The notes under the pieces were generated by a model. It had not been told where the DNA came from and did not search any database. It saw only the letters and a list, made by a program, of their open reading frames with translations. From assembly GCA_026120185.1 (NCBI GenBank), contig JANUWF010002342.1, positions 4,898,501 through 4,962,500 on the forward strand: 64,000 bases of DNA, written 5' to 3'. Each line of letters starts with the position of its first letter. The first letter of the stretch is position 1. This DNA is from Voacanga thouarsii. Taxonomy: Eukaryota; Streptophyta; Magnoliopsida; Gentianales; Apocynaceae. The position numbers and the translations under genes were made by a program. Shown in pieces: positions 12,118-23,723 of the stretch.

Positions 12118-12514
12118 GTGTCTAACCAACAAGACTTCTTGTAGTGTTATTGTGGATAGTGGGAGTTGCACTAACTTGATTAGTGCAAACTTAGTTAAAG
12201 AATTGGACATGAGATGGATTAAACACCCCAAGCCCTACAAATTACAATGGTTGAACGATAGCGGGGAATTGAGAATAAACAAACAAGTTTTGGTGTCTTT
12301 TGAGATGGGAAAGTACAATAATGATGTGCTATGTGATATCGTACCCATGCAGGCGGGTCATTTGCTCCTAGAGAGGCCTTGGCAATATGATAGGCATGTA
12401 AAGTATTATGGGAGGAAGAATACTTATTCCCTACTCAATAAGGGAACTAAGTTTACCCTCACCCCCATGGCTCCTAGTGAGGTGAATAAAGATCAAAGAA
12501 TCATGAAGGAATAG
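12074..12514 (+). pseudogene. CRM-type aspartic protease
   Basis: A 146-codon open frame carries CSVIVDSGSCTNLIS, the retropepsin active site with catalytic Asp in DSG intact, followed by LVKELDMRWIKHPKPYKLQW and the GHLLLERPWQYDRHV block that ends this domain in plant chromoviruses. It overlaps the end of gag in another frame by 44 bases, probably from a small frameshift rather than a programmed one. This domain would cut the polyprotein. Sequence beyond it decays quickly. Confidence 0.85.
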
Positions 12515-12675
12515 AAAAGAAGAAAGGAGCGCAAGATGTCAAATAAAAACAATAAATTGAGAGGAAAGAACAAGAGAGGAAAGGAAGAGAGTTGAGAGAG
12601 AGGATGGACAAACAAATACCTTTGACGATCAAGGATATGAGTGAGTAAGGACAAGAGAGGGGACGTAAAAGAAGA

Positions 12676-13012
12676 GTGAATTACTTTACAAAAGAACGTG
12701 AGGTCATAGAGGCTATAGAAGCTAAGGAACCGGTTATTCTTCTTTTATACAAAGGTTCTTATATTTCTACTAATGATTCTATATTGTCTTTACCTAATGA
12801 AATTGCAGCTATTCTTCAAGAATTTGTAGATGTTTTTCCAAAGGAGGTAGTCAACCGAACACTCACCCAACTCTTGTGGACCATAATCAAGAAGAACGTG
12901 AAGAATTGGGAGGAATGCTTGCCGTACATTGAGTTTGCTTACAATAGGGCTATTCACTCTACCACTTCTTCTTCTCCTTTTAAAATTGTGTTTGGTTCTA
13001 ATCCTCTCCTTT
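12676..13012 (+). pseudogene. Deletion fusion of pre-RT segment to integrase core end
   Basis: The first 57 codons match the segment between protease and RT (LPNEIAAILQEFVDVFPKEV). They run, without a break, into NRTLTQLLWTIIKKNVKNWE, then LPYIEFAYNRAIHSTTSSSPF, the C-terminal end of the integrase core. RT, RNase H and most of integrase are absent; the joint lies near 12845-12860. The element could therefore only have moved with enzymes supplied by a relative, if the deletion came before insertion. Confidence 0.85.
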
Positions 13013-13025
13013 AGATTTAGTTCCC

Positions 13026-13667
13026 TTGCCTATAGGTGAAAGGATAAACCTTGATAGAGCTAAGAAGGCGGAAATGGTGAAGGCACTTCATGAGAAGGTA
13101 AAAGTAACCAGCGCAAAACGAAATGAAAAGGTCGCCCATAAGTGTAATCAAGGAAGGAAAAATGTGTCATTTGAACTGGGCGATTGGGTATGGGTGCACT
13201 TTTGCAAGGAGAGATTTTCTACGCTACGATGGAGCAAACTAGATCCAAGGGGGGATGGTCCATTTCAAGTTCTTAACAAAATTGGAGATAACGCTTATAA
13301 GATAGATTTACCCGGTGAGTATCATGTTAGCACCACTTTTAATATTAGTGACCTCTCTCCCTTTGATGTAGATGATGGCAATGATTCGGAAACAAATCCT
13401 TTCCAAGGAGGATGAGATGATGAGACTCTGCTTCATCATGGAGGTCAAGATCAAGGAGGGGGAGGCGTGATCGTGCAAGGACAAGGACCAGTGACAAGAT
13501 CTAGGACCAAAAAACTTCAGAATGATCTTCAATTGCTCATAAAACCCTACTTGAGGATGGAAGAGGGTTGGAAGGTTGAGGAAGCTAGCCAAGAGTTCAT
13601 TTTGATGACTATTCAAGAAGGACCCCAACAAGAACTCAAGCCAGCAACAAAGACGGACGAAATTTGA
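13026..13667 (+). pseudogene. CRM-type integrase C-terminus running into the 3' LTR
   Basis: The frame opens PIGERINLDRAKKAEMVKAL and includes LGDWVWVHFCKERF, KLDPRGDGPFQVLNKIGDN and FNISDLSPFDV, the integrase C-terminal domain of CRM-like chromoviruses. A stop at 13413-13415 falls just before the LTR, but the same frame stays open beyond it to 13665, with GPVTRSRTKKLQ near 13485-13520. So about 85 codons of the ancestral tail lie within the LTR, and the polypurine tract lies inside coding sequence. No classical chromodomain is visible; this clade carries a different targeting tail. A one-base loss separates it from the preceding frame. Confidence 0.8.
13401..13417 (+). promoter_or_regulatory. 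Polypurine tract of the CRM-type element
   Basis: AAGGAGGATGAGA ends directly at the 3' LTR start and is the only purine run there; expected primer for plus-strand synthesis. Confidence 0.7.
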
Positions 13668-14438
13668 CCAAAAGGTAACCTTTCAGCGAACAGCCGATGC
13701 TGGCCTAAGCAGCCGAACCAGCGTCGGCTTCAACCTGCACAACGACCGGCCGAAGATAGTGCCTAACCGGTGTCAGCTTGAGGGCCCTAGCCGGTGCCGG
13801 CTCCAGCTTGGGTAGTCGATTGCTGCCCCGTATTTATTATATTTTCTCTTATTTTTCTTCATTTTAAATGTTTTGTAAAGACCTATTAAAGCCCTAAATT
13901 GTATTAGAACCTCAAGGATTAGTTAGTTAGGGTTAAGATAGTATAAATATAACTTTTAGTGATTTGACAATTCAAATTCACACACTTTATTCAAATTTGA
14001 AGAGAGAATGTTGAGAGGCCTTAGCCTCCTTGTTCATCTTGTTCAAGACCATGTTTAAGGCTTAGTCCTCCTTATGAATGAGTCTATAAAATCTTTTGGA
14101 TAATCCAATGTAGTTTCTTTCAATGGGTCTTAGTTACTTTGCTCTTCTAAGGTTTGTTTGAATTCTATTATTTACGTGCCTATTTTCTCTATTCTTTTTG
14201 TTCTTGTTTGCCTTTATTGCTACAAGGATATTGGGGTGAGATTATAGTATAACTTTCTACTATTCTTGAGGGTCTTTGTAGCCTAGTTCTTCAAGGGTTT
14301 GATAGAAGGTAGGTTGTTAGTTTACTTTCTCCTTTTTGTCTCAAGAAATCTACTGTTTTGGTCCCTTTGGTTGAGCTGAACTCAGAATCAACTAAACTAC
14401 CCACAACACCAAGAAAAAGCCCACTCAAGATCATATCA
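13418..14438 (+). repeat. 3' LTR of the CRM-type element
   Basis: Aligns along its whole length with 8706-9725. TATA-like GTATAAATAT near 13942; upstream GC-rich repeats at 13690-13830 (GATGCTGGC, CAGCGTCGGCTT, GTGTCAGCTT, GGTGCCGGCTCC). Ends AAGATCATATCA followed by the GTAAG duplication. Confidence 0.92.
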
Positions 14439-15180
14439 GTAAGTCTTTCAGAATCTATGTATCCTAAGATACAAGATGAAATTGATTACATGAATAAGAT
14501 ACCATATGCATTGAAGATTGGTTTTTATCATGTATGCTATGATATGTACTAGTGTCAATATATCTTATGATCTTAGTTTGACAAGCAGATACCAATTAGA
14601 CCCTGAAGAAGGTCATTGGATGGCTATCAAGAATATCCTTATGTACTTAAGGAGAACTAAGGATGTATTCTTGATATATAGGTGACTTGCAACTTAGAAG
14701 GTATACTGATGCCAATTTCCAATCTGATAAAGATGATTACAAATCTCAATCAGGATATGTGTTCACTTTTGTAGGTGGGGCAATTAGTTGGAAAAGTTCC
14801 AAATAAGAAATAACTGCCGACTCAACTACTGAAGCTGAATACATAGCAGCTTCCGAAGCAGCTAAAGAGCTGGTCTGGATCAAGAAGTTCATTACAGAAC
14901 TAGGTGTGGTACCAAGCATTGTTGATCCAATACACTTGTATTATGATAACAATGGAGCCATTGTGCAAGCAAAGGAACCATGGTTTCATCAGTGATCCAA
15001 ACATGTACTTAGACACCATCACTTGATTAGAAAAGCCATTGATAAAAAGGATGTAAAGATATAGAGAGTTCCCACTGATTAGAAACATAGCCGATCCACT
15101 TACAAAAGCATTATCCCAAAAGAAACATGATGGTCATGTTCAATCATTTATTATTAAATACAAGAATGATTGGGTCTAGT
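14439..15180 (+). pseudogene. Ty1/copia RT end and RNase H, second part
   Basis: Continues the reading interrupted at 8700: SLSESMYPKIQDEIDYMNKI, then SRYQLDPEEGHWMAIKNILMY and the RNase H domain [71 protein letters not shown]. The catalytic D-E-D residues are recognisable. Stops and small frameshifts occur near 14550, 14803, 14995 and 15063. A purine-rich CAAATGGGAGAT precedes the LTR at 15193, the expected polypurine tract. Confidence 0.87.
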
Positions 15181-15192
15181 GCAAATGGGAGA

Positions 15193-17019
15193 TTGTTAGG
15201 ATTATGCCCTAATAGTAATCATTTATACAATGTATTTTGCACATTAAATCAATAAAAGATATTATTTATCTTTCATTTTCTTTATTCAATACATTCATGT
15301 ATATAAAAACTATTAGATAAAATTTCAAGTACAACACTGTGTTAAGAAAATCATGATAGAGATCATGATGTGAGGTTCCTACTACACTACAATGTGTTTG
15401 TTCTTAAATCATCCCTAGTCATAGTATTAATGAGATAGGACATCATTAATAGGTTAAGGTTAGTACGTGTTATACTTCTTAATTTGATCAAGCGGTGGTT
15501 CTATCATCCGTGAGTATCGTAATACTCAAAATTAACACGTAGATGCTTGTTACTTGAACAAGTACATTGGATGACCTAACTATGAGATAATCACATGGAT
15601 AACTATTTAGTACCAGTGATAGAATCTCATTATAGCAAATATGCAAGTATCCTTAGACTTAAGAACTCCAAGGTACTTTGTTTGCTAAGCGTCATACTTT
15701 GATTCCAATATCTGGAGTCCTTACAAAACCGCCTATGGGATGAACATTGGGTACAACATGAGGTAAAAGAAAGTAGTTGAGAGGGTGAATAAAAGATTAA
15801 TCACTCCTAATAGTAGAAGTGAATATCTCATCGCTACTTGTAGGAATAATTACTCAATAAGTCCTTGGCCAAGGCGACTATGTGTTGAAAATAGTTCTAA
15901 TTGATACACATGATGAGTAATGGATTTCGGGAATAACTACTAAAATATTCGGGCTAGAATTAAATAATATTCTAGAAGGAGTTTGTACTAATTCCATACT
16001 CTAAATCGAATGAGATATTGTATGGTGAAAGCAATTTATTGTACTGACGTTTTGCTGTTGAAAGATTCATGTCAAGCCACTTAACTTTCTGAACTTTTAG
16101 GTGGTCTTAATATATTGCTAGATACCACTCATGATCTGCGAAATATAGATTTATTAATTTGAGAATTAATAATTTTATTCCTAATTAGAATTATTAATTT
16201 TATTATGATAGAATTAATTCATATTAACTACCAAATGACTAAAAAATCTAATAGGTCACACACAATAGAGGATTTGGTACTCAAAATATTATTTGATAAT
16301 ATTATAAGGTTAATTTGTGAGAAAAATAATTATTACAGGCTAATTATAAAGTGCTATAATTATTTGGGATTGAATTACGATTATTAAATTCATACAGGTG
16401 AATTATAAACTTGTTATAATTCATAGGGCTAAATTGCAATTCTTAAAATTTCTAAGCCCATAATTGAAAGGAGGAAAAAACGAAAATGCTTTGCTTCCTA
16501 AAAGAATTAAGAAACTTACGTGTTTTTTCCCTTTCTTATGGAGGTTATTTTGTGGAAAAAGGAAATTAGCTTACTATGCATAAAATAGGGAATTTTATTC
16601 TCTCTCGATATATAAATTGCTATCGTAAGTAAAGAGAGAAATTTTTGAACACGCACAGAAATTTTTTTTCACTTCTTCTTTTCTTTTCAAAGGAAAAGAA
16701 AACAATTTCTTCCCAATTAAATTAATCATAAAGCTATCAAGTATTATTCTACTAGCATAGATTTTGGTGGATTTGAGTACGTTTTTATGTGGACCAATAT
16801 AAGAAAAATTCCTATCCTTGGAATTTGGTGGCTCGATTGGATCTACTTTTGAACGTGATTCGCGCGGGAAATTTTTTTTTTAAAAGCTGCAATTTTGAGG
16901 TATTTAATTTTTCTTCCCTTCTCATGATTCGTTTTAATTTCATACGAGTTATCCTTTACCTGGATTTTATTCTATTTCTTCATTGTATGTTAACCAGTTT
17001 GCATGTTCAAAATCTAACT
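15193..17019 (+). repeat. 3' LTR of the interrupted copia element
   Basis: Begins TGTTAGGATTATGCCC right after the polypurine tract. It shares long stretches with the copia LTRs at 34865-36619 and 41033-42311, read in reverse, so all belong to one family. The right end is set by comparison with the similar tail at 27984 (AAAATCCAACA); here the end is mutated to AATCTAACT. Minus-strand Tat coding begins immediately beyond. The R/U5 part holds an A/T-run leader near 16640-16700. Confidence 0.8.
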
Positions 17020-18860
17020 AAAGCATATTGTTGCAAGTCATTCGCTTCATTATTGCATTCCGTTAGTAGATGTAATATCAGTACGTTTGAGAATTGACCG
17101 ATCAAACTAAAGGCCTTATGCTGCAAAGGAATTAGCTTTGGACTCAAGTATTTATATTCACTTTGTGACCCGCTGGGGAAGTAACTGTTAGGCCAACTCA
17201 TGCCCCCTGACTAGTCTTTGACCCGTCAAATATCCTGATTCATGGCTGGATATTAGCATATTGCTGTGCAATTGTGACCGGATCCTCCACGTGCAAACAT
17301 GGGTGTTCAGCCAAAAAAACTGCTACTGCTTGACCTTTAATTACCCAAAGTGGGACATATTTGAGATCAAATACATTAAGCTTAACGGCCTATTTTATCA
17401 GCCTGCCTTGTAGCACAGGCCAGTTGAAGAGATACCTAACTACATCTACTTTACACATTACATGCACCTCCCTTAGCAGTAAGTAATATTCTAACTTAGA
17501 GCAAGCATAATATAAAGAAAGATATAGCTTTTCATCTAGAGGATACCTAGTTTTAGCATCATTGAGTAGCTAGCTAAGGAGTATAAGGCTCGCTCAATTC
17601 CATGTTGGTCATCCTATGCCAACAAGCATCTAATTGATTCGTCAATTATTGAAATTTACAGCTTAAGTGGCCAATCGGATTGAGAGGGTACTAGTACTGG
17701 TGGACTAGTCAAGGATTGCTTAATTTGATCAAATAAGTCTTGTCGCTCCTTTTTTGCAAACAAACTACTCTATCGATTTCAATCTTAGCAAAGATAAGAA
17801 AGCTCTCATCTTCCCAACTGAATTAGCCATAATGCGCCTTAGAATATTGATCTTCCTAATCAAACTCTACAACTCCTCCTTATTCCCAGGAGGTCTAGCT
17901 GTCGTGATTGCTTTCGCCTTGATGGAATCAATTTCGATCCTTTTATGATGGACCAAGTAACCTAAAAAGTTATTAACCGAGACCTCAAAAGCACACTTAG
18001 CTAGATTTATTTTCAAACTGTGTTTCCACATCTTGATAAAGGCCTGTTCTAGGTTTGCTAAATATTGAATGAAACTGACTGAATTGACCACCAAATTGAT
18101 GTAAATATCTATGCAACCCCCTATCATGTCATGAAATATGAAGTTCATTGCTCGTTAGAAAGTTGCTCTAGCGTTTTTGAGACTAAACGACATGACGACC
18201 CATTCAAAAAACCCAATCGATCCTGGGCATTAGAAGGCTATTTTGTGAACATCATCCTTAGCTTTAAAAATTTGGCTGTAACCTAAATATCCGTCCATAA
18301 AATTAAGGAATTGATGGACGACCAATGCATATATCGGCATATATGCTATTGGCATAACATACTCGTCTTTAGGTGTTGACAAATTTAAATCACAAAAATT
18401 ACTACAGACCCACAGCTAGCTATTATTCTTAATGACCGGTACCACGTTAGAAATCCATTTAGTATATCAAGCTGTCAAGAAGAAACCACATTTCAACAAC
18501 CATTCTATCTTTGTCTTGATCTTAGGCATGATCTTAGGATCGAAGCATCTAGTCACCTGCTTGTGTGGTATGTAACTATCTTTGATAGGCAGGTGATATT
18601 TGATAATCTTTCTATCTAAACTAAGTATTTTGTGATAATCCTAGGTGAAATAGTCCCTATAACTTCTAATAACAGTTACTAGCTGGGTTTTTTGCTCCTC
18701 ATTCACAAATTCACTTATTCTGGACATGTGGCAATCGTCCAGTCTACCTAGGTTTATTTCGACAAGCTGATTCTGAGGAATAAAGTTGGGCTCCTTCTTG
18801 GGTAATGCTTATCCCAAACTGTCTTCTAGCCATGGCTATACTAAGGATGGATGGTCACCT
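17020..18860 (-). pseudogene. Tat-type Ty3/gypsy RT and RNase H, decayed
   Basis: On the minus strand the RT begins near 18700 (SLDRKIIKYHLPIKD), goes through a CFDPKIMPKIKTKIEWLLK block, VPVIKNN, FCDLNLSTPKDEYVMPIAYM and IGFFEWVVMSFSLKNARATF, and reaches the catalytic site near 18105, which reads IYINLVV where the family has YIDDVV: both Asp are lost. It continues LKINLAKCAFEVSVNNFLGYLV and RIEIDSIKAKAI. The end, ECNNEANDLQQYA near 17040-17080, matches the close of the second RNase H typical of Tat elements. Many stops. The reading is cut at 17019 by the copia LTR and resumes as integrase at 8180. Confidence 0.82.
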
Positions 18861-19903
18861 TCTTACTGTCCAACTATGTAGATAGTATCCTTTCAAAGAT
18901 ATCTTGAATAGTGATATGGCAAGTTATGCTTTGCAACTAAAAACCAGTCTCAGTCAGGCTGCAGGCCTTGAACCCTTGACCAGGTTGAATAGTCTCTTCT
19001 TAATTGATTCAAAAATTGGAGAGTAGTACATGGCCTCCACCATCTCGACGCCTGCCTGAAAGGGATTCTGATCGGCCTTCATTATTTCGACCTACCCATC
19101 ATTCCAAAACAATAAAAGCTGATGCAATGTGGAAGGGACATCTTTGTTAGTATGTATCTAGTCCCATCCCAGTATGATTGAATATGAAGGTTTCCCTATA
19201 ATGAAAAAGAAAGGTATTGAGCTAGTATTTGACCCAATTGTTACATCTGAAATCAAGATTCCCAATGTGGGAATAACATTTCCAATGAAACTGGTCATCT
19301 ATATATTAGTTACCACCAAATTTGCTATTGACTTTCCCAACATATTAAGTGTTAAAATAGGCATGATGTTGAGAACAACTCCCCTGTTAATGAATACTCT
19401 GGAAAGGGGTCTTCCATTACCATGAGCTTTGAAATATAAAGGTTTAAAATGATTGGCCATTTTCTCTGTTAGTTAAGCAAAAAACATTCCGAACTCCTTT
19501 GTGTTGTTTGACTGATCAGTTGGATCGACCCACTCAGCTATCACCTAGTTAGTAATAATCATATCTCCCACTAGTACCATCCTACATTCATTCCTACAAA
19601 ACTTCAATGGTAGAAAATCAACTGTATTCACGGAATCTTTAGGCTCCATTTCCCGCAATCCAATTGGCTGACCACTTTCTATAGCCTTCTGTTTGTATCT
19701 TTGATAGGCCCTCTTCCTTTGTAACCTCTTCTTTTGAGTAGCAGTAAGCATGGTGGGTATTGAACTTATACAATTTTCATCCTGCGCATAAAGAGTTAAA
19801 ATATTCAATGTTTAAATTCCCTCATGTACCTTAAAAGCCACTTTCCTAACCACCTTTAGTCTATCTTTTTGTGGAAATTTTAGCCAATCAAACGCAGATT
19901 ATC
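18861..19903 (-). pseudogene. Tat-type aspartic protease and linkers, decayed
   Basis: Minus-strand translation has a basic linker (TATQKKRLQRKRAYQRYKQK, near 19700), then the protease: FKPLYFKAHGNGRPLSRVF, INRGVVLNIMP (family DGGA.LN.MP; catalytic Asp replaced by Asn), MLGKSIANLVVTNI, IPTLGILISDVTIGS, PSYSIILGWD*IHTN and DVPSTLHQLLLFWNDG. A spacer and the start of RT follow. At least four stops. It is continuous with gag at 23971-25210 but split from it by the solo LTR. The lost Asp alone would abolish proteolysis. Confidence 0.8.
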
Positions 19904-19944
19904 TATTATGTAACACCCCATAACCTAGGCCCAGTAGGGCTGGG

Positions 19945-19981
19945 GACGTCGCCCCGTCCAAATGACAAGGGGTCTTTATAA
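19945..19981 (+). promoter_or_regulatory. Conserved box near LTR start: CGCCCCGTC...GACAAGGGG...TTTATAA
   Basis: About 40 bases inside the LTR, GTCGCCCCGTCC and GACAAGGGGTC form an imperfect hairpin followed by TTTATAA. The same arrangement is found in the other three TGTAACA elements (43230, 59422, 63958), although these are otherwise strongly diverged. Role unknown; a promoter or terminator-like element is a guess. Confidence 0.6.
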
Positions 19982-22207
19982 CTATGTCTCACATCAAAAT
20001 TAAAACAATACTTTGAAAATTAAAATTTATTACAACCTAAAAATTCAAGAACAAATCCAAAATAATTTGTTCCCTCTCATCTCTCAAAACATTACATAAA
20101 ATAAATAACACAACATCTTCCAAGCAAGCAACAACTAGCTACTCGTTCCCAGAGCAGGATCGACCTGAAATCATGGAAAAATGGGTGATGAGATAAAAAT
20201 ATCAGTAAGCCCTTGTGTGCTTTGAGTGTTCAGGTAAAACAGTTCATGTATGCAAGATGTAAGAAACTCATAAGAAAAGTATTGGCAAGCATTAAACAAT
20301 GTTAAAAATAAAGAGTGGCATTTTACTTTTCCAACCATACATGTTGCACAATAAAATCAACCACTCAAGAGGGCGGCCATGGATTACCACACATTGGGCC
20401 CCATGTCCATATAACGGTTAGAATGCCACACTTTGTGCAGACTGACAAAAAGTTAGGTGTACAGCCTACCAGGCAAGATACTCCTCCTTCTCTACACCCA
20501 AACAAAATTGGTTGTCTACTCCGGCAACACACAGTCCACATGACTGAAACTTGCTAGCTCGGACCGGCATGACGAAGTAGTATTGTCGCTTCTCCAAGTT
20601 GAGTTCATCTTCTGGAGGTGGTCTCCAGCCAAAAGACTTGCTCTTGCTCTTCAAAACTAGTACTACTAGCCTACCCTTATTGAGTACTCAACGTTGATTG
20701 TCCCACTTAGGAGAAAACTGATAAAACACAGCTTTACTTGAAAATGGCAATTAAGGTTTTCTAAAGTCCGTGTCAAAATTGGTTTTAGAAAGAGTTTAGT
20801 GTTTGAGAAAAATTGCTTATTGATTTTCAAATAATTTGTGTGACTGAAATAAGAAAGGGAATAGTCCTTAATTGCCTTTACAAAAATGAGTGTTCACACA
20901 CTTCACATTTGGCTTGCCATATAGACCTTTTTACATTAAATAGGTTTTATGCAGGAGCTTACCTGATTCTTCGCTTGAGCTAATTCAAGGATCTTCAAAA
21001 GCTAACCTAACCCTGTCTGGGATAAACACAAGCCATAATTAAACTCAAGCTAAATTTGCTGCCATAAATAATCCTAGTTCAACTTACTACAATCATGACC
21101 CTAATGACCCAAACTTTAAGGCTAAATGATAAAAATGATTTTATAAAATAAAACTAGCTTGATAATAAAATAACTAGGGATTGTGAAATAATTACTAATA
21201 AGTTGTAGGTATAAATCTTTGTTATTAATAAATAAACTAGGGTTTATTTGATAAAGGGTCCTAAGTCCTAGATGATATTATTATAATAATAAATTATTAC
21301 TATTCTTTTAATTAATAATTAATAGTTAGAAAATAATTGATAAATAAAATTAATAATAAGTAAATTTTAATATACTTTGATTAAAAGATAATAAATAAAT
21401 TTTATTAATATTTATGAATATATGACTTATAAGATTAATATTTTACCTATTATGATTATTTATATAAAAGGCTTTATTTAATCTTATTATTATATTTAAT
21501 ATTTATATATTGCATTTTTAATAAAAGACATCACGCATTTGGCTAAAATATCATTATTTCATATATCAATCCAATTCCAAATCTTCCTAAGGTTCTCGAA
21601 ATCATTAGGAGAAAATATAGCATTAGTTTTTATTAATGTAATAAATTTGGCTAACTTAATTAGTTTAGAATCAACAAGGTTATGATCATAATTCTCCTAT
21701 TGCTAACCATAGTCATGAACATAAACTCTAACACCAATCAACAAACCATTTAATTCATGAATAAAAGCATAGATCTATATCTACCATCATATGATCCAAA
21801 CTTCACTAAACATCATCGTATTCATGGCTTCAACAAGAATACAAGAATATAAAACCCTATTCACCAAAGGTGACATAATATCTATCATGCTTAATCACTC
21901 ATACTAAGTTATGACATGAAGAGCATGTAACAAACCCCAAAACATTATAAAACTCAACCAAGACAAATCATCCTCATACTTCAATCCCAACTTCATCATA
22001 TAAACACATACTCAATCTCCAATCATATTCCATCCTTTTCCAACAACATCCAAAAGACATAATTTTAGAATTAAGGAGAGGGTTAAGGCGACATACTCGA
22101 TTGATGACTACCTTGATGAAGTCTCAAGAAAGTTCACACGCTTGGAAGGCTTGATCCGACCAAGAAGGAAGAAGAGAAAATGGCCATGGTTGAAACAACC
22201 ATTTCAG

Positions 22208-22209
<2 letters not shown>

Positions 22210-22242
<33 letters not shown>
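22210..22242. repeat. (AG)n microsatellite
   Basis: About 16 AG units inside the solo LTR; the sister copy has about 23 at the same position (54984-55029), both preceded by CATTTC-GCC. Confidence 0.95.
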
Positions 22243-22247
<5 letters not shown>

Positions 22248-23642
22248 GTATATTTCAATAAAGATCGAAGAGGAAGGAAGATGAACACAATCGTTCATGA
22301 TTACCTTGAGAGAGTTCTTGAATCTTCAAGAAAATTCTGGTTTTTGATCCAAAAGTAGAATCTTGTTTTCAGTGTTTGATGTTATAAATTACAGAAATGG
22401 ATTCTAGAGGGTGAGTAGACGTGATCTAGAGTTTTTGGGAGAGATTGGAGGTGTTTAGAGTGGTCTTAGGCTTGGAGAATAGTGGTGTGTGTTCTTGGTG
22501 TTCTTTGGAGAAATGGAAAGAATGGAGAGAAGCTGGACGAAATTCTGTTGAATGGAGTTGGCCGAATGGATTGGGGAATCCTTGTGATTGAATTTTCAGA
22601 TTAGGGGAAAAGAAGGAAAGCTAGTTGTTTGAAATTCAAAAGAAGTAATTTAGGGAGTGAATTAAGGTAGAAAATATGGTAAGACTAGCTTGGTTGATGG
22701 AGGTCCTTGGAGTTGCTATGGCCGGCTGGAATTAGCTGAGGTTTTGCTGAGATGAATAAGGTTGAAGAAGCTATAGGGTGGCTGAAATTCTATGTGTTAT
22801 GGTAGAGGAAATTTCTGATTGGTTGAGGCTTAAACCATGGAAGTTTCAGGGAGTAATTTGCTGGAATTTTGAATTCCAATTGAAGGCTTGATTGTAGTGA
22901 TTGAATGAGTGACTTGAGGAGTGGCTATGGAGCTCTTTTCGTGTAGATCAATGTAGGAGGTGATGAAGTTCAGCTCATGGCTGACTAAGGTTGTTTTCAC
23001 AGAAAATTGAAGTGAATTTCGGATAAGGTTTGAAGAGGGAGCAAAGCTGGAATTTCTGGTTTGATTTTTGCATAACTTGCTGGAATTTTTGTGCAGTTTT
23101 TTCTGCAATGTTCCAGCCGACTTATAGTGATTTTAAAGAGGTATTGGAGGGTCCTTTAAGGTTGGTTTCTAGCCTTCTTTATGGAGGAAAGGCAGAGATG
23201 AATTGCTGGTTTGAAAGGTGGAAGAAACAGCTTGTTTTTGGACTGCTAAGCATTCGAAGCTGCCCAGAATTTCTTTTCTGGTTTGCATAGCTTTGTGTAG
23301 TCCGAATTTTGGCAAAGTTTTTCAGTCTTCCAGCTGAACAAGTTGGCCATTTTTTAGGTAGCATTTGAGTAAGAAAAATGGTTGAAGTTTTCAAAAGTTA
23401 AGCTAACCAAGAAGCTAGAAAATTTCTAGATTACTACATGAAAAAGATGAATACTTATAGAGTGGAGTTTGAAGGTTCAACTAGAGAGTAGAAGGACATG
23501 AATCCCTTAAGAATTCTTGTAGGGCACAAGAGTAGGAATAAGAGATTCCCTTCATATCTCCCCTAGGATAACACTCCTACTTCTTCTTATGGCATGCAAG
23601 GCCGAAAATATTCCACCATTCACAAAAATAAATTTAATCATA

Positions 23643-23723
23643 CTAAAACTTAAATGATGGGATTTGAACTCAAGACCTTAGAGATTAATTCTAAAGCTCT
23701 AACCACTAAACCACAACAACTCT
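23643..23723 (-). other. tRNA-like unit with Pol III A and B boxes
   Basis: On the minus strand TGGTTTAGTGG fits the A box TRGYNNANNNG at every fixed position and GTTCAAATC fits the B box GWTCRANNC; their starts are 44 bases apart, as in tRNA genes. Between them TTAGA and TCTAA can form an anticodon-like stem with a seven-base loop (ATTAATC). A TTTT run follows about 12-15 bases after the B box (23645-23648). Acceptor and T stems do not pair, so it is not a working tRNA. The second solo LTR preserves all these elements. It may be a captured tRNA relic or SINE head. Confidence 0.6.

Larger units (their letters stand above)
8701..14443 (+). mobile_element. CRM-type (chromovirus) Ty3/gypsy element with both LTRs, internally deleted
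   Basis: A 5,733-bp element (8706-14438) flanked by the perfect 5-bp target duplication GTAAG (8701-8705 and 14439-14443). Its LTRs (1,020 and 1,021 bp) begin TGATGAGACT and end CATATCA. Order inside: Met-type primer site, leader, gag with zinc knuckle, protease, a short fused remnant of pre-RT and integrase end, integrase C-terminus. RT, RNase H and the integrase core are missing. The integrase tail (ERF...TLRWSKLDPRGDGPFQVL, then DLSPFDV) and its read-through into the LTR point to the CRM clade, known for centromere-biased insertion. It sits inside the copia RT gene, so it is younger than that copia copy. Clade call is from motif recall, not from a tree. Confidence 0.85.

Noticed and set aside
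23643..23723. Functional tRNA gene
   Set aside because: A and B boxes and an anticodon-like stem are present, but acceptor and T stems do not pair and no CCA-compatible end is seen.
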